This document shows positions 27,298-37,884 of a stretch of 64,000 nt of DNA, piece by piece. Source of the stretch: Flavobacterium alvei (GTDB lineage Bacteria; Bacteroidota; Bacteroidia; Flavobacteriales; Flavobacteriaceae); the NCBI RefSeq assembly GCF_002920895.1, contig NZ_PQVG01000001.1:372001-436000 (forward strand). Direction: 5' to 3'. The translations under genes and the position numbers were made by a program. Each line of letters starts with the position of its first letter. Positions within the stretch are counted from its first letter, which is position 1. The notes beneath the pieces were generated by a model. It did not search any database, was not told where the DNA came from, and saw only the letters and a list, made by a program, of their open reading frames with translations.

Positions 27298-27798
27298 TTA
27301 TTCAGCAGACTCTGATGGAGTTTCAGTTTCAGCAGATGGAGCTTCAGCAACAGGAGCTGCAGTATCATCCGCTTTCTTAGCTTTTCCACCACGACGGCTT
27401 TTTGCTTTTTTAACTTCTTTTTTACCTCCGTTGTAAAGTTCATTAAAATCTACTAATTCGATCATTGCCATATCAGCATTATCTCCTAAACGATTTCCAA
27501 CTTTAATGATACGAGTGTATCCACCTGGACGGTCACCTACTTTAGCAGCTACGTCTCTGAACAAGTCAGTTACGGCATATTTGCTACGTAAGTATCCAAA
27601 AACGATACGACGATTGTGAGTCGTGTCAGCTTTAGATTTTGTTATTAATGGCTCAACAAATTGTTTAAGCGCTTTTGCTTTTGCAACAGTAGTGTTAATA
27701 CGTTTGTGCTCGATCAAAGAACAAGCCATATTAGCTAACATAGAACTTCTATGTGCAGTCTGTCTGCTTAAGTGATTGAATTTTTTTCCGTGTCTCAT
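27298..27798 (-). CDS. rplQ: 50S ribosomal protein L17
   Basis: The N-terminal 125 residues ([30 protein letters not shown]) are standard L17. The protein has 166 residues; the extra tail is first Lys/Arg-rich ([17 protein letters not shown]) and then Ala/Glu/Ser/Thr-rich. Such charged tails are frequent on L17 of Bacteroidota. It is the last gene of the alpha-type operon, after rpoA. Confidence 0.97.
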   Translation of the reverse strand: MRHGKKFNHLSRQTAHRSSMLANMACSLIEHKRINTTVAKAKALKQFVEPLITKSKADTTHNRRIVFGYLRSKYAVTDLFRDVAAKVGDRPGGYTRIIKVGNRLGDNADMAMIELVDFNELYNGGKKEVKKAKSRRGGKAKKADDTAAPVAEAPSAETETPSESAE

Positions 27799-27861
27799 GA
27801 CGTGTTTTTTTAAACCTTCATCTTGCTACTATCCTCTTTGGAGAGCAAAATACGAAGTGGT

Positions 27862-28854
27862 TTATTCTTTATCTAATTTGTATTTTGCTAAATCCATACC
27901 GAAGTTCAAATTTTTAATTGCCACTAGTTCATCTAGTTCAGTTAAAGATTTTTTACCGAAATTACGGAATTTCATTAGGTCATTTTTATTGAAAGATACT
28001 AAATCTCCAAGTGTATCAACTTCTGCCGCTTTCAAGCAATTTAATGCTCTAACAGAAAGATCCATATCAACAAGCTTAGTTTTAAGCAATTGTCTCATAT
28101 GTAATGATTCTTCATCATAAGATTCTGTTTGTGCAATTTCGTCAGCCTCAAGAGTAATTCTTTCGTCAGAAAACAACATGAAATGGTGAATTAAAACTTT
28201 AGCAGCTTCAGTAAGAGCGTCTTTTGGATTAATAGAACCATCTGTTTTTATTTCAAAAACCAATTTTTCATAATCTGTTTTTTGCTCTACACGGAAGTTT
28301 TCAATAGCATACTTAACATTTTTTACAGGAGTAAAAATAGAGTCAGTAAAAATAGTTCCAATTGCAGCATTTTGTTTTTTGTTCTCTTCAGCAGGAACAT
28401 ATCCTCTTCCTTTTTCGATAGTTAAATCGAAATGTAGTTTGATTTTAGAGTCTAAATTACAGATTACAAGTTCTGGATTCAAAACTTGGAAACCTGAAAT
28501 AAACTTCTGGAAATCACCAGCTGTCAATTGATCTTTACCGGTTACAGAAATAGTAACTGATTCATTATCTATATCTTCAATTTGACGTTTGAAACGTACT
28601 TGTTTAAGATTAAGAATAATTTCGGTAACGTCTTCAACAACTCCTGAGATAGTAGAAAACTCATGATCTACACCTTCGATACGAACCGATGTGATTGCAT
28701 AACCTTCTAATGCTGAAAGCAAAACTCTTCTAAGTGCGTTACCAACTGTCAATCCGTAACCAGGTTCTAAAGGTCTAAATTCAAATTTACCTTCAAAATC
28801 GGTTGAATCGATCATGATAACTTTATCGGGCTTCTGAAAATTAAATATTGCCAT
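27862..28854 (-). CDS. rpoA: RNA polymerase alpha subunit
   Basis: This 330-residue protein has the dimerisation N-terminal domain ([33 protein letters not shown] region) and the C-terminal domain with helix-hairpin-helix residues ([35 protein letters not shown]). It nucleates RNA polymerase assembly and contacts regulators. It lies 21 bp after rpsD and 63 bp before rplQ, the usual order. Confidence 0.98.
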   Translation of the reverse strand: MAIFNFQKPDKVIMIDSTDFEGKFEFRPLEPGYGLTVGNALRRVLLSALEGYAITSVRIEGVDHEFSTISGVVEDVTEIILNLKQVRFKRQIEDIDNESVTISVTGKDQLTAGDFQKFISGFQVLNPELVICNLDSKIKLHFDLTIEKGRGYVPAEENKKQNAAIGTIFTDSIFTPVKNVKYAIENFRVEQKTDYEKLVFEIKTDGSINPKDALTEAAKVLIHHFMLFSDERITLEADEIAQTESYDEESLHMRQLLKTKLVDMDLSVRALNCLKAAEVDTLGDLVSFNKNDLMKFRNFGKKSLTELDELVAIKNLNFGMDLAKYKLDKE

Positions 28855-28875
28855 AAATTTCGACTAAGTCAATTA

Positions 28876-29481
28876 TTATTTGTTGTACAACTCTACGATT
28901 AATTGCTCTTTAATGTTTTCTGGAATTTGAAGTCTAGCTGGTACAGAAACAAAAGTACCTTCTTTTAAATCATTATTCCAAGTAATCCATTCATAAACGT
29001 GACTTGAATTTGATAAGGAACGCTCGATAGCTTCTAAAGATTTAGATTTTGCACGAACGGCCACTTTATCACCAGGTTTAAGGTGGTAAGAAGGGATATT
29101 AACTACTTCACCATTTACGGTAATGTGTCTGTGAGAAACGATTTGACGCGCACCTCTTCTAGAAGGGGCAATACCCATTCTATAAACTACGTTGTCTAAT
29201 CTTGCTTCACATAATTGTAATAATACTTCACCAGTAACCCCTTTAGTCGCTGATGCTTTTTCGAATAAATTTCTGAATTGTTTTTCTAAAATTCCATAAG
29301 AATATTTAGCTTTTTGCTTTTCCATTAACTGAACAGCATACTCAGATTTTTTTCCTCTTTTTTTTGCCATCCCGTGTTGTCCAGGAGGGTAATTTCTTTT
29401 TTCGAAAGCTTTATCGTCTCCGAAAATTGCTTCGCCGAATTTACGTGCGATTCTTGTACTTGGACCAGTATATCTTGCCAT
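28876..29481 (-). CDS. rpsD: 30S ribosomal protein S4
   Basis: The 201-residue protein begins [20 protein letters not shown] and has the S4 RNA-binding domain ([34 protein letters not shown]). It is a primary 16S rRNA binder and assembly initiator. In other bacteria S4 represses its own operon; here a 93-bp leader able to fold precedes the gene. Confidence 0.98.
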   Translation of the reverse strand: MARYTGPSTRIARKFGEAIFGDDKAFEKRNYPPGQHGMAKKRGKKSEYAVQLMEKQKAKYSYGILEKQFRNLFEKASATKGVTGEVLLQLCEARLDNVVYRMGIAPSRRGARQIVSHRHITVNGEVVNIPSYHLKPGDKVAVRAKSKSLEAIERSLSNSSHVYEWITWNNDLKEGTFVSVPARLQIPENIKEQLIVELYNK

Positions 29482-29495
29482 TTTAAATTGTTTAA

Positions 29496-29545
29496 GATTG
29501 AGATTATGAATTCAGGTCTTATCCTTCGATAATCGTTGTTCAATC
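29496..29545 (-). promoter_or_regulatory. candidate folded leader before rpsD
   Basis: GATTGAGATTAT (29496-29507) can pair with ATAATC (29529-29534) and TCAATC (29540-29545), separated by a 5-base bulge, forming two stacked stems. It lies 15 bases upstream of the rpsD start, a place where S4 feedback regulation is known in some bacteria. Confidence 0.4.
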
Positions 29546-29574
29546 TAGGTTATACTATAATTTGTTTTTGAGTA

Positions 29575-29958
29575 TTAAACTCTACGTCTTTTTGGAGGAC
29601 GACATCCGTTGTGAGGCATTGGAGTAACATCAATGATTTCAGTCACTTCAATTCCACCATTATGCAAAGAACGGATAGCAGACTCACGTCCGTTTCCTGG
29701 TCCTTTTACATACACTTTTACTTTTTTAAGTCCTGCTTCTAACGCTACTTTACTGCAATCTTCTGCTGCCATTTGAGCTGCGTATGGAGTATTCTTTTTA
29801 GAACCTCTAAAACCCATTTTACCTGCTGAAGACCAAGAAATAACTTCACCTTTTTTGTTTGTCAAAGAAATGATGATGTTGTTAAAAGTGGCACTAATAT
29901 GAGCTTCACCCGTTGATTCAACGATAACTTTACGTTTTTTTGTAGTTGCTTTAGCCAT
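29575..29958 (-). CDS. rpsK: 30S ribosomal protein S11
   Basis: The 127-residue protein shows the S11 signature [20 protein letters not shown] and the C-terminal [18 protein letters not shown]. It forms part of the 30S platform and the mRNA exit region. It is 8 bp after rpsM. Confidence 0.98.
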   Translation of the reverse strand: MAKATTKKRKVIVESTGEAHISATFNNIIISLTNKKGEVISWSSAGKMGFRGSKKNTPYAAQMAAEDCSKVALEAGLKKVKVYVKGPGNGRESAIRSLHNGGIEVTEIIDVTPMPHNGCRPPKRRRV

Positions 29959-29966
29959 ATTACTTA

Positions 29967-30341
29967 TTATTTAGTTGCTTTTTTCTTGTTAGCAACAGTT
30001 TTTCTTTTACCTTTTCTTGTTCTAGAGTTGTTCTTAGTTCTTTGTCCTCTTAATGGAAGACCAGATCTATGACGAATCCCTCTATAACATCCAATATCCA
30101 TTAAACGTTTGATGTTTAAGGAAACTTCTGAACGTAGTTCACCTTCAATTTTGAAGAAAGATACGGCATCACGAATTGCGTGAATTTCATCATCATTCCA
30201 ATCTTGAACTTTTGTATCTTGGCTAACTTGAGCTTTTTCTAAAATCTCAACTGCTCTACTTCTACCAATTCCGAAGATATAGGTTAAAGCGATAACTCCT
30301 CTTTTGTTTTTTGGGATATCTACCCCTGCTATTCTTGCCAT
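29967..30341 (-). CDS. rpsM: 30S ribosomal protein S13
   Basis: The 124-residue protein begins [20 protein letters not shown] and has the helix-turn-helix [14 protein letters not shown] and the tail [20 protein letters not shown] that reaches the P-site tRNA. It sits at the head of the small-subunit bridge. It starts two bases after the rpmJ stop. Confidence 0.98.
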   Translation of the reverse strand: MARIAGVDIPKNKRGVIALTYIFGIGRSRAVEILEKAQVSQDTKVQDWNDDEIHAIRDAVSFFKIEGELRSEVSLNIKRLMDIGCYRGIRHRSGLPLRGQRTKNNSRTRKGKRKTVANKKKATK

Positions 30342-30343
30342 AA

Positions 30344-30460
30344 TTATCCTTGTCTTTGTTTAAATCTAGGATTCTTTTTGTTGATTACGTATAATCTTCC
30401 TTTTCTACGTACGATAATGCACTCGGCACTTCTTTTTTTAACTGATGCTCTTACTTTCAT
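30344..30460 (-). CDS. rpmJ: 50S ribosomal protein L36 (zinc-free type)
   Basis: A 38-codon frame starts at the ATG 30458-30460 and ends in TAA at 30344-30346. It reads [20 protein letters not shown] followed by [18 protein letters not shown]. Of the four zinc ligands of classical L36 only one Cys (residue 14) remains; the others are Ser11, Asn27 and Phe33. It is therefore the zinc-independent form. Position between infA and rpsM is canonical. Confidence 0.95.
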
Positions 30461-30471
30461 TTTGAATATCT

Positions 30472-30687
30472 TTAATATCTATAAGTAATTCTTGCTTTTG
30501 ACAAATCGTAAGGACTCATTTCTAGTTTCACTTTATCACCAGGTAATAATTTGATGTAATGCATACGCATTTTTCCAGATATATGAGCAATTACTATATG
30601 TCCATTTTCTAACTCAACACGGAACATTGCATTTGACAATGCTTCAATTATTGATCCGTCTTGTTCTATTGCTGATTGTTTTGCCAT
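30472..30687 (-). CDS. infA: translation initiation factor IF-1
   Basis: The 71-residue protein begins [20 protein letters not shown] and contains the OB-fold motif [20 protein letters not shown] and [20 protein letters not shown]. It binds the 30S A site during initiation. It follows secY after 4 bp; adk and map, often found between these genes in other bacteria, are absent. Confidence 0.98.
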   Translation of the reverse strand: MAKQSAIEQDGSIIEALSNAMFRVELENGHIVIAHISGKMRMHYIKLLPGDKVKLEMSPYDLSKARITYRY

Positions 30688-30691
30688 AAAA

Positions 30692-32038
30692 TTAAGCTAC
30701 TGCTTTTCTATTTTTCCCACTTTTCATTAAACCATCATAATGTTTATTCAACAAGTATGAATTAATTTGTTGAATCGTATCGATTGCAACTCCAACCATA
30801 ATAATCAATGATGTTCCTCCAAAAAACATTGCCCAAGATTGTTGCACATCCATAAGACTTACAACAATTGCTGGGAACACAGCGATTAAGGCAAGAAATA
30901 ATGAACCTGGGAAGGTTATTAAAGACATCACTTTATCTAAGAAATCTGAAGTTTCAACTCCTGGTCTAACACCTGGAATAAAACCACCACTTCTTTTCAA
31001 ATCGTCAGACATTTTGTTTGTAGGAACAGTGATTGCAGTATAGAAATATGTAAATACAACTATCAAAGTTATAAATACAAAATTATACCAAAAACCGAAC
31101 ATATTACTAAAAGCACTAACGATAGATTGTGACGCATCTGATTTTGACAATCCTGCTACTGCAGCAGGAATAAACATAATTGCCTGAGCAAAGATGATTG
31201 GCATAACACCAGCTGCATTTAATTTTAATGGAATCCATTGTCTGTTACCACCCATCATATCTTTTTCAAAATCACCTGATGTTGTACGTCTTGCATACTG
31301 AACAGGAATTTTTCTAATTGCCATTACTAGCAATATACAAGAAATGATTACTAACAACCAAACAATAATTTCAACTACCAAAAGCATTGGTCCACCATTA
31401 TTATTGGTAACTCTGGCCGCAAACTCTTGAATAAATGCCTGTGGTAATCTTGCTAAAATACCTACCATAATTAATAGAGATATTCCATTTCCGATACCTT
31501 TATCAGTGATTTTCTCTCCCAACCACATTGCAAAAATTGTACCTGTAGTTAAAATGATTACTGAAGAAAATACAAATTCAATAGAATTATACCCTAGCAA
31601 AAATGCAGTTTTTGGCAATTGATTGTAAAGATTATAGATATAACTAGGACCTTGAACCAAAGAGATACCAATTGTTAACCAACGAGTAATTTGATTAATT
31701 TTCTTTCTACCACTTTCACCATCACTTTGAAGTTTTTGCAAATAAGGAATTGCAATCCCCATTAACTGAACAACAATAGATGCAGAAATATAAGGCATAA
31801 TTCCTAAAGCAAAAACTGAAGCTTTAGAAAAAGCACCTCCTGAGAACATATCAATAATAGATCCTAATCCACTTTTTGTTTGACCAGCTAAACCCGTTAA
31901 TTGCGTAGCATCAATACCTGGAAGAGTAACGTGAGCACCAAAACGATAAACCAAAAGTATACCTAAAGTTAATAGGATTCTGTTTTTCAGCTCTTCAATT
32001 TTCCAAATATTAACTAATGATTCAATAAATTTCTTCAT
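30692..32038 (-). CDS. secY: protein translocase subunit SecY
   Basis: The 448-residue membrane protein has ten predicted transmembrane helices. Motifs include [10 protein letters not shown] (N-terminal plug region), [16 protein letters not shown] and the cytoplasmic loop [12 protein letters not shown]. It is the channel of the Sec translocon. It lies between rplO and infA, as in most spc-type operons. Confidence 0.98.
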   Translation of the reverse strand: MKKFIESLVNIWKIEELKNRILLTLGILLVYRFGAHVTLPGIDATQLTGLAGQTKSGLGSIIDMFSGGAFSKASVFALGIMPYISASIVVQLMGIAIPYLQKLQSDGESGRKKINQITRWLTIGISLVQGPSYIYNLYNQLPKTAFLLGYNSIEFVFSSVIILTTGTIFAMWLGEKITDKGIGNGISLLIMVGILARLPQAFIQEFAARVTNNNGGPMLLVVEIIVWLLVIISCILLVMAIRKIPVQYARRTTSGDFEKDMMGGNRQWIPLKLNAAGVMPIIFAQAIMFIPAAVAGLSKSDASQSIVSAFSNMFGFWYNFVFITLIVVFTYFYTAITVPTNKMSDDLKRSGGFIPGVRPGVETSDFLDKVMSLITFPGSLFLALIAVFPAIVVSLMDVQQSWAMFFGGTSLIIMVGVAIDTIQQINSYLLNKHYDGLMKSGKNRKAVA

Positions 32039-32051
32039 CTTTATCGAAAAA

Positions 32052-32504
32052 TTAAAGGATTACAACTTCTCCACCAGCAGCTTCAATAGCAGCTTTTGCA
32101 GTAGCAGTAAATTTGTGAGCAGATACAGTTAGTTTTGCTTTCAATTCTCCTCTTCCTAAAATCTTAACGATTTCGTTTTTAGTTGCTAAACGATTTGCAA
32201 CATATACAGTCATATCAACTGAATTAGTTACGATACCATTGTCAACTAATAATTGAAGTGTGTCAAGATTTACACCTTCGTATTCTTTACGATTGATGTT
32301 TGTGAAACCAAACTTTGGTACACGTCTTTGAAGCGGCATTTGTCCACCTTCAAAACCAATCTTTTTAGAATAACCAGAACGAGATTTTGCTCCTTTGTGA
32401 CCACGAGACGCAGTACCACCTTTTCCAGAACCTTCTCCTCTACCCAATCTTTTATTTTGATTGTGTGTTGACCCTTCAGCCGGTTGTAAGTTACTTAAAT
32501 TCAT
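32052..32504 (-). CDS. rplO: 50S ribosomal protein L15
   Basis: The 150-residue protein shows the Gly/Arg-rich L15 N-terminus (NKRLGRGEGSGKGGTASRGH, KKIGFEGGQMPLQRRVPKFG) and a C-terminal globular domain. It is a late assembly protein of the 50S subunit. Its start is 13 bp after the rpmD stop. Confidence 0.98.
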   Translation of the reverse strand: MNLSNLQPAEGSTHNQNKRLGRGEGSGKGGTASRGHKGAKSRSGYSKKIGFEGGQMPLQRRVPKFGFTNINRKEYEGVNLDTLQLLVDNGIVTNSVDMTVYVANRLATKNEIVKILGRGELKAKLTVSAHKFTATAKAAIEAAGGEVVIL

Positions 32505-32517
32505 AACGTATTTGTTA

Positions 32518-32697
32518 TTAAGCTTCTGTTACAGAAACTAAGTGTTTAACTTTATTTATCATTCCAAGGATAGTTGGATTTGAATCGTGTTCTACAACTT
32601 GACCCATTTTACGAAGACCTAAAGCTTCTAATCCTCTTTTTTGAGTAAGGGGACAGTTGATTTTGCTTCTAACTTGTTTTACTAATAATTTAGCCAT
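32518..32697 (-). CDS. rpmD: 50S ribosomal protein L30
   Basis: A 59-codon frame starts at the ATG 32695-32697 and stops at 32518-32520. It reads [20 protein letters not shown] and later [20 protein letters not shown], typical of L30. Its place between rpsE and rplO is canonical. Confidence 0.96.
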   Translation of the reverse strand: MAKLLVKQVRSKINCPLTQKRGLEALGLRKMGQVVEHDSNPTILGMINKVKHLVSVTEA

Positions 32698-32709
32698 AAT
32701 TTCCTTGAA

Positions 32710-33237
32710 TTAACCTTTAAAAACTTTTTCTAAAGAAACGCCTCTTTGTTTTGCAACAGTATAAGCACTTCTCATTTGTAATAAAGCATCGAAAGTTGCT
32801 TTTACAACGTTGTGAGGATTTGATGATCCTTGAGATTTTGATAATACATCGTGTATCCCAACTGACTCAAGCACTGAACGAACAGCTCCACCAGCAATAA
32901 CTCCTGTACCATGAGATGCAGGGATCAAAAATACTCGTGCTCCACCAAATTTACCTTTTTGCTCGTGAGGAACAGACTGACCATTCAAAGGAATTTTTAC
33001 TAAATTTTTCTTTGCATCTTCTACTGCTTTCGCAATTGCTTCAGAAACATCTTTCGATTTTCCTAATCCGTGACCTACTACTCCGTTTTCATCACCTACA
33101 ACTACAATAGCAGAAAAACCAAATGCTCTACCTCCTTTTGTAACTTTAGTAACACGATTTACACTTACCAAACGATCTTTTAATTCAAGACCACTTGGTT
33201 TTACTAGCTCTACATTCTTGTATTTACTATTAGACAT
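32710..33237 (-). CDS. rpsE: 30S ribosomal protein S5
   Basis: The 175-residue protein has the double-stranded RNA-binding N-terminal domain ([20 protein letters not shown]) and the C-terminal domain with [17 protein letters not shown]. It supports decoding fidelity and translocation of mRNA through the 30S subunit. Gene order rplR-rpsE-rpmD is conserved. Confidence 0.98.
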   Translation of the reverse strand: MSNSKYKNVELVKPSGLELKDRLVSVNRVTKVTKGGRAFGFSAIVVVGDENGVVGHGLGKSKDVSEAIAKAVEDAKKNLVKIPLNGQSVPHEQKGKFGGARVFLIPASHGTGVIAGGAVRSVLESVGIHDVLSKSQGSSNPHNVVKATFDALLQMRSAYTVAKQRGVSLEKVFKG

Positions 33238-33243
33238 ACTATA

Positions 33244-33594
33244 TTAGAATTTAAGTCCAGCCGCTCTCGCGCCTTCCGCTAATGATTTAATACGACCGTG
33301 ATATAAATAACCTCCTCTATCGAAAGTTACTGTTTCTATCCCAGCTTTTAACGCTTTTTCTGCAACAAGTTTTCCAACTGCCGATGCAACTTCTACGTTT
33401 GTACCTTTTCCTATTTCTTTTTCTCTTGAAGAAGCAGCTAACAAAGTAACTCCGTTTACGTCATCAATAAGTTGAGCATAAATTTCTTTGTTACTTCTAA
33501 ATACAGAAAGCCTTGGATTAGTAGCAGTACCACTAATTGTTTTTCTAATTCTGAATCTGATTCTCTGTCTTCTTTCAGGTTTTGTTAATGACAT
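33244..33594 (-). CDS. rplR: 50S ribosomal protein L18
   Basis: This 116-residue protein has the L18 pattern [17 protein letters not shown] and [20 protein letters not shown]. It binds 5S rRNA and attaches it to the large subunit. It is 11 bp after rplF. Confidence 0.98.
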   Translation of the reverse strand: MSLTKPERRQRIRFRIRKTISGTATNPRLSVFRSNKEIYAQLIDDVNGVTLLAASSREKEIGKGTNVEVASAVGKLVAEKALKAGIETVTFDRGGYLYHGRIKSLAEGARAAGLKF

Positions 33595-33605
33595 AATGTT
33601 ATTTT

Positions 33606-34148
33606 TTACGCTGATTTACCTGCTTTTCTTCTTAATACTTCTCCTACAAATTTAACACCTTTTCCTTTGTATGGCTCTGGTTTGCGGAAACCTCTGATTT
33701 TCGCAGCTACCTGACCTAAAAGTTGTTTATCTAATGATGTTAATTTCACGATTGGATTTTTACCTTTTTCAGATACAGTCTCAACTTCTACTTCTGGAGC
33801 TATTTCTAAAATGATATTATGTGAAAATCCAAGAGCTAAATCTAATTTTTGTCCTTGATTTGAAGCTCTATAACCAACTCCTACCAATTCTAATTCCTTA
33901 GTAAAACCTTCAGTTACACCGATAATCATATTATTGATTAAAGATCTGTACAAACCGTGTTTTGCTCTTTGGTCTTTATGATCAGACGACCTGTCCACTT
34001 GAACTTGATCTCCTTCAACCGTTACAGTAACATCTGAATATTCCTGAGTAAGTTGACCTTTTTTTCCTTTTACTGTAATGATACCATTAGCAACTTCAAT
34101 AGTTACACCGGCAGGGACTACAACGGGATTTTTACCTATTCTTGACAT
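33606..34148 (-). CDS. rplF: 50S ribosomal protein L6
   Basis: The 180-residue protein begins [20 protein letters not shown] and has the two L6 domains, with the conserved [18 protein letters not shown] near the C-terminus. It lies near the factor-binding region of the 50S subunit. Confidence 0.98.
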   Translation of the reverse strand: MSRIGKNPVVVPAGVTIEVANGIITVKGKKGQLTQEYSDVTVTVEGDQVQVDRSSDHKDQRAKHGLYRSLINNMIIGVTEGFTKELELVGVGYRASNQGQKLDLALGFSHNIILEIAPEVEVETVSEKGKNPIVKLTSLDKQLLGQVAAKIRGFRKPEPYKGKGVKFVGEVLRRKAGKSA

Positions 34149-34166
34149 CTCTTATAAGTCTTTTAA

Positions 34167-34565
34167 TTAGTATACGTAACAAATTACTTCACCACCCACA
34201 TTCAATTGCTTAGCTTGTTTCCCAGTCATAAGACCTTTTGAAGTGGATACAATAGCAATTCCTAATCCGTTAAGGATTCTTGGGATACTAGAAGAACCTG
34301 CATACTTACGTAAACCTGGTTTACTAATTCTTTGGATATCTTTAATCACTGACTCTTTAGTATCTTTATCATACTTCAAAGCGATTTTGATTGAACCTTG
34401 AACAGTGTTCGATTCAAATTTGTAACTCAAGATATATCCTTGATCAAATAAGATCTTAGTTATTTCTTTTTTAAGATTAGATGCTGGAATTTCGACAACT
34501 TTGTGGTTTGCAGCCACAGCGTTTCTAACTCTCGTCAAATAATCTGCAATAGGATCTGTATACAT
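34167..34565 (-). CDS. rpsH: 30S ribosomal protein S8
   Basis: The 132-residue protein has the S8 signature [17 protein letters not shown] and ends with [18 protein letters not shown] and GGEVICYVY. In E. coli S8 is the translational repressor of the spc operon. Here the gene follows a 104-bp gap holding its own promoter-like site, unlike the tight spacing around it. Confidence 0.98.
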   Translation of the reverse strand: MYTDPIADYLTRVRNAVAANHKVVEIPASNLKKEITKILFDQGYILSYKFESNTVQGSIKIALKYDKDTKESVIKDIQRISKPGLRKYAGSSSIPRILNGLGIAIVSTSKGLMTGKQAKQLNVGGEVICYVY

Positions 34566-34645
34566 ATGTATAAATTTGCGATTATGGTTTTCATAAGATA
34601 CTCATCAAATGAACCTTTAATCAATTAAAATTATTTTTTGGATTG

Positions 34646-34676
34646 CAAAAGTACAAACTTTATTTGATATTACCAA
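34646..34676 (-). promoter_or_regulatory. internal promoter between rpsN and rpsH
   Basis: On the minus strand TTG (34674-34676, inside the end of rpsN) is followed after 20 bases by the -7 box TACTTTTG (34646-34653). Transcription would start about 75 bases before rpsH. The -7 sequence is identical to that before rplC. Confidence 0.55.
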
Positions 34677-34939
34677 GATGCTTTTTTAACACCAGGAATT
34701 AATCCGTTATTTGCCATCTCACGGAAAGTTACACGTGAAATTCCAAACTGACGAATATATCCTCTTGGTCTTCCTGTCAATTTGCAACGATTGTGCAAAC
34801 GAATTGGAGAAGCATTTTTTGGTAATTTTTGTAAACCTTCAAAATCGCCAGCTGCTTTTAAAGCTTTTCTTTTTTCAGCATACTTCGCTACCGTTTTTTC
34901 TCTTTTAACCTCACGGGCTTTCATTGATTCTTTAGCCAT
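34670..34939 (-). CDS. rpsN: 30S ribosomal protein S14 (zinc-free type)
   Basis: The 89-residue protein begins [20 protein letters not shown] and has the conserved [20 protein letters not shown]. Only one Cys is present, so the zinc-binding CxxC pairs of short S14 are lacking; this is the long, zinc-independent form. It starts 3 bp after rplE. Confidence 0.98.
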   Translation of the reverse strand: MAKESMKAREVKREKTVAKYAEKRKALKAAGDFEGLQKLPKNASPIRLHNRCKLTGRPRGYIRQFGISRVTFREMANNGLIPGVKKASW

Positions 34940-34942
34940 GTC

Positions 34943-35494
34943 TTAGTTCTTTTTAAATGGTAAACCCAATTCAGTTAATAATGACTTTGCTTCTTTGTCT
35001 GTAGCAGCAGAAGTTACAAAAGTAATGTCCATTCCAGTAATTTTATTTACTTTGTCAATATCAATTTCAGGAAAAATGATTTGCTCTAAAACACCAAGGT
35101 TGTAGTTTCCTCTTCCATCAAAACCAGTAGCTTTGATTCCACTGAAATCTCTAACACGTGGCAAAGCAGAAGTAACTAATCTATCTAAAAACTCGTACAT
35201 TTTTTCTCCACGCAAAGTAACTTTTGCTCCAATTGGCATCCCTTTTCTCAATTTAAAAGACGCAACGTCTTTCTTTGAAATAGTAGATACTGCTTTCTGT
35301 CCAGTGATCTTTGTTAACTCATCAACCGCATAGTCAATAAGTTTTTTGTCAGATACAGCTGCACCAACTCCTTTACTCAAAACGATTTTTTCCAATTTAG
35401 GAACTTGCATTACGTTTGTGTATCCGAATTCCTCTTTAAGAGCAGATATAACTCTGTTCTTATACTCTTCTTTTAGTCTAGGTATATATGCCAT
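34943..35494 (-). CDS. rplE: 50S ribosomal protein L5
   Basis: The 183-residue protein has the L5 motifs [18 protein letters not shown] and [20 protein letters not shown]. It binds 5S rRNA and contacts P-site tRNA. It is two bases after rplX. Confidence 0.98.
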   Translation of the reverse strand: MAYIPRLKEEYKNRVISALKEEFGYTNVMQVPKLEKIVLSKGVGAAVSDKKLIDYAVDELTKITGQKAVSTISKKDVASFKLRKGMPIGAKVTLRGEKMYEFLDRLVTSALPRVRDFSGIKATGFDGRGNYNLGVLEQIIFPEIDIDKVNKITGMDITFVTSAATDKEAKSLLTELGLPFKKN

Positions 35495-35496
35495 TA

Positions 35497-35811
35497 CTAT
35501 AGTACTTGATTAGATTTTTTTGAAAATCTCACTTTCTTATCTCCTTCAACTCTAATACCTACTCTAGTTGTTTCCTTTGTTTTAGGATCAATTAAAGAAA
35601 TATTAGATATTTGTATAGAAGCCTCTTTTTTTACAATACCACCTTGAGGGTTTTTTGCACTTGGTTTCGTATGTTTTGAAACCAAGTTTACACCTTCAAC
35701 AATTGCTTTATTTTTCTCTTTGTACACACGTAATACTTTACCTTCAGCACCTTTATGGTCTCCAGCAATTACTCTTACAATGTCACCTGATTTTATTTTT
35801 AGCTTTATCAT
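35497..35811 (-). CDS. rplX: 50S ribosomal protein L24
   Basis: The 104-residue protein starts [20 protein letters not shown], containing the KOW motif ([20 protein letters not shown]). It is an assembly initiator for the 50S subunit. It lies 10 bp after rplN. Confidence 0.98.
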   Translation of the reverse strand: MIKLKIKSGDIVRVIAGDHKGAEGKVLRVYKEKNKAIVEGVNLVSKHTKPSAKNPQGGIVKKEASIQISNISLIDPKTKETTRVGIRVEGDKKVRFSKKSNQVL

Positions 35812-35821
35812 CTTAAAATAA

Positions 35822-36190
35822 TTAAAGCACTTCTGGTGCTAATGATACAATTTTCATGAATTGTTTTTCACGAAGTTCTCTTGCTACTGGACCAAAAACA
35901 CGAGTCCCTCTCATTTCACCTGCGGCGTTCAAAAGAACGCAAGCATTGTCATCGAAACGGATATAAGAACCATCGGCTCTTCTCACTTCTTTTTTGGTAC
36001 GTACAACCACTGCAGTTGAAACAGCTCCTTTTTTTACGTTTCCGTTTGGAGCAGCATCTTTGATAGAAACTACAATCTTGTCTCCAACAGAGGCATACCT
36101 TCTTTTGGTACCTCCTAAAACACGGATAGTTAAAACTTCTTTTGCTCCCGTATTATCTGCTACTTTTAGTCTTGATTCTTGTTGTACCAT
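35822..36190 (-). CDS. rplN: 50S ribosomal protein L14
   Basis: The 122-residue protein begins [20 protein letters not shown] and ends [20 protein letters not shown], both characteristic of L14. It forms an intersubunit bridge near L19. It is two bases after rpsQ. Confidence 0.98.
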   Translation of the reverse strand: MVQQESRLKVADNTGAKEVLTIRVLGGTKRRYASVGDKIVVSIKDAAPNGNVKKGAVSTAVVVRTKKEVRRADGSYIRFDDNACVLLNAAGEMRGTRVFGPVARELREKQFMKIVSLAPEVL

Positions 36191-36192
36191 AA

Positions 36193-36450
36193 TTATTTAG
36201 CTCTTTCAATGATTTCAACTAACCTCCAACATTTGGTTTTACTCAAAGGACGAGTTTCGCTAATCCTAACAGTATCTCCAATGTTACAGTCGTTATTTTC
36301 GTCGTGTGCGTGAAACTTTTTAGTTTTCAACACGAACTTACCGTATAATGGGTGTTTTACTCTAGTTACTTGTGCAACAACAATGGATTTATCCATTTTG
36401 TCAGAAGTAACAACCCCAATTCTTTCTTTTCTTAAATTTCTTTTTTCCAT
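36193..36450 (-). CDS. rpsQ: 30S ribosomal protein S17
   Basis: The 85-residue protein has the OB-fold S17 motifs [20 protein letters not shown] and [19 protein letters not shown]. It is a primary 16S rRNA binder. Gene order rpmC-rpsQ-rplN is standard. Confidence 0.98.
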   Translation of the reverse strand: MEKRNLRKERIGVVTSDKMDKSIVVAQVTRVKHPLYGKFVLKTKKFHAHDENNDCNIGDTVRISETRPLSKTKCWRLVEIIERAK

Positions 36451-36467
36451 CTTTCAGCAGAATACAG

Positions 36468-36659
36468 TTATTGTAACTCTCTTTTAGTAAGTTCTGTAGC
36501 TAATCTTGCAACTGTTCTTCTTACACTTCTAATTTGAAGTGGATTCTCAATTGGAGAAATAGCATGTGCCATTTTTAAGTCGGCATATACCTTCTTAGTT
36601 TGGTTCAATTTTTCTTGCAACTCTGCTGCAGAAAGATCTTTTATTTCTGATTGTTTCAT
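36468..36659 (-). CDS. rpmC: 50S ribosomal protein L29
   Basis: The 63-residue protein begins MKQSEIKDLSAAELQEKLNQ and has IRSVRRTVARLATELTKREL, forming the two long helices of L29 near the peptide exit tunnel. Confidence 0.97.
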   Translation of the reverse strand: MKQSEIKDLSAAELQEKLNQTKKVYADLKMAHAISPIENPLQIRSVRRTVARLATELTKRELQ

Positions 36660-36672
36660 AATAAATAATTAA

Positions 36673-37098
36673 TTATGCTTCGAAATCTCTAGCAACGACA
36701 AATTTAGTTTTGCAAGGTAGTTTTTGAGCTGCAAGACGCAATGCCTCTTTTGCAACCGACAAAGGAACTCCTCCTACTTCAAACATAATTCTTCCGGGTC
36801 TAACAACGGCCGCCCAATATTCGACTGCACCTTTACCTTTACCCATACGTACCTCAAGAGGCTTCTTTGTGATAGGTTTGTCTGGAAATATTTTAATCCA
36901 TAATTGTCCTTCTCTTTTCATATAACGAGTTGCTGCAATACGCGCAGCTTCGATTTGACGTGAGGTTAAGAACATTCCATCTTCATGAACAGATTTAATA
37001 CCAAACATTCCATTAGAAAGTTCATGCCCTCTTTGAGAGTTTCCTTTCATTTTACCCTTTTGTACCTTACGGTATTTTGTTCTTTTAGGTTGTAACAT
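36673..37098 (-). CDS. rplP: 50S ribosomal protein L16
   Basis: The 141-residue protein begins [20 protein letters not shown] and has [20 protein letters not shown] and [17 protein letters not shown]. It stabilises A-site tRNA. It is located 19 bp after rpsC. Confidence 0.98.
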   Translation of the reverse strand: MLQPKRTKYRKVQKGKMKGNSQRGHELSNGMFGIKSVHEDGMFLTSRQIEAARIAATRYMKREGQLWIKIFPDKPITKKPLEVRMGKGKGAVEYWAAVVRPGRIMFEVGGVPLSVAKEALRLAAQKLPCKTKFVVARDFEA

Positions 37099-37117
37099 TT
37101 TTCTTTAATTTAAAAAA

Positions 37118-37879
37118 TTACTTTCTCTTACGAGCGTCTGGTTTTCCACCTTTATTAAAAGGCTTTCTGTCTCCTCTCGGAGAATCGCCACCTTTACCAC
37201 CACCAGTTCCAGATTGTTTTTTATCCATTCCTGCAAGTGGAGAAAGATCTCTCTTTCCATAAACTTCACCTTTCATGATCCATACTTTGATACCCATTCT
37301 ACCATAAGTAGTGTGAGCTTCAGCAAGAGCATAATCGATATCGGCTCTGAAAGTTGATAGAGGAATTCTTCCTTCTTTGAAACCTTCTGAACGTGCCATC
37401 TCTGCACCATTCAAACGACCAGAAATCAAAACTTTGATACCTTCTGCGTTCATACGCATTGTAGCAGCAATAGCCATTTTGATTGCACGTCTGTAAGAAA
37501 TACGGCTTTCGATTTGACGACAGATGCTTGTAGCAACTAGATACGCGTCAAGTTCAGGTCTTTTTATTTCAAAGATGTTGATTTGAACCTCTTTGTCAGT
37601 AACTTTCTTAAGTTCTTCTTTCAACTTGTCTACCTCTTGACCACCTTTTCCGATAATAATACCAGGTCTAGCAGTAGTGATAGTAACGGTTACAAGTTTC
37701 AAAGTTCTCTCGATGATTACTTTTGATACACTAGCTTTTGATAAACGAGCATGGATGTACTTTCTGATTTTATAATCTTCGGCCAATTTATCACCGTAGT
37801 CATTTCCACCATACCAGTTAGAGTCCCATCCTCTGATGATACCAAGTCTATTTCCAATTGGATTTGTCTTTTGTCCCAT
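37118..37879 (-). CDS. rpsC: 30S ribosomal protein S3
   Basis: The 253-residue protein has the KH domain with [19 protein letters not shown] and the S3 C-terminal domain ([20 protein letters not shown]). A Gly/Lys/Arg-rich tail of about 40 residues ([19 protein letters not shown]) extends it beyond the E. coli length. It guards the mRNA entry channel. Confidence 0.98.
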   Translation of the reverse strand: MGQKTNPIGNRLGIIRGWDSNWYGGNDYGDKLAEDYKIRKYIHARLSKASVSKVIIERTLKLVTVTITTARPGIIIGKGGQEVDKLKEELKKVTDKEVQINIFEIKRPELDAYLVATSICRQIESRISYRRAIKMAIAATMRMNAEGIKVLISGRLNGAEMARSEGFKEGRIPLSTFRADIDYALAEAHTTYGRMGIKVWIMKGEVYGKRDLSPLAGMDKKQSGTGGGKGGDSPRGDRKPFNKGGKPDARKRK

Positions 37880-37884
37880 CTTTA

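Noticed and set aside
27216..27443. Lys/Leu-rich minus-strand frame across the end of rplQ
   Set aside because: It is an out-of-frame reading of the repetitive Lys/Ala/Glu tail of L17 and of the terminator; no independent support.
29325..29543. 72-codon minus-strand frame across the rpsD start
   Set aside because: It overlaps the S4 gene in another frame on the same strand and shows no domain; the S4 frame is certain.
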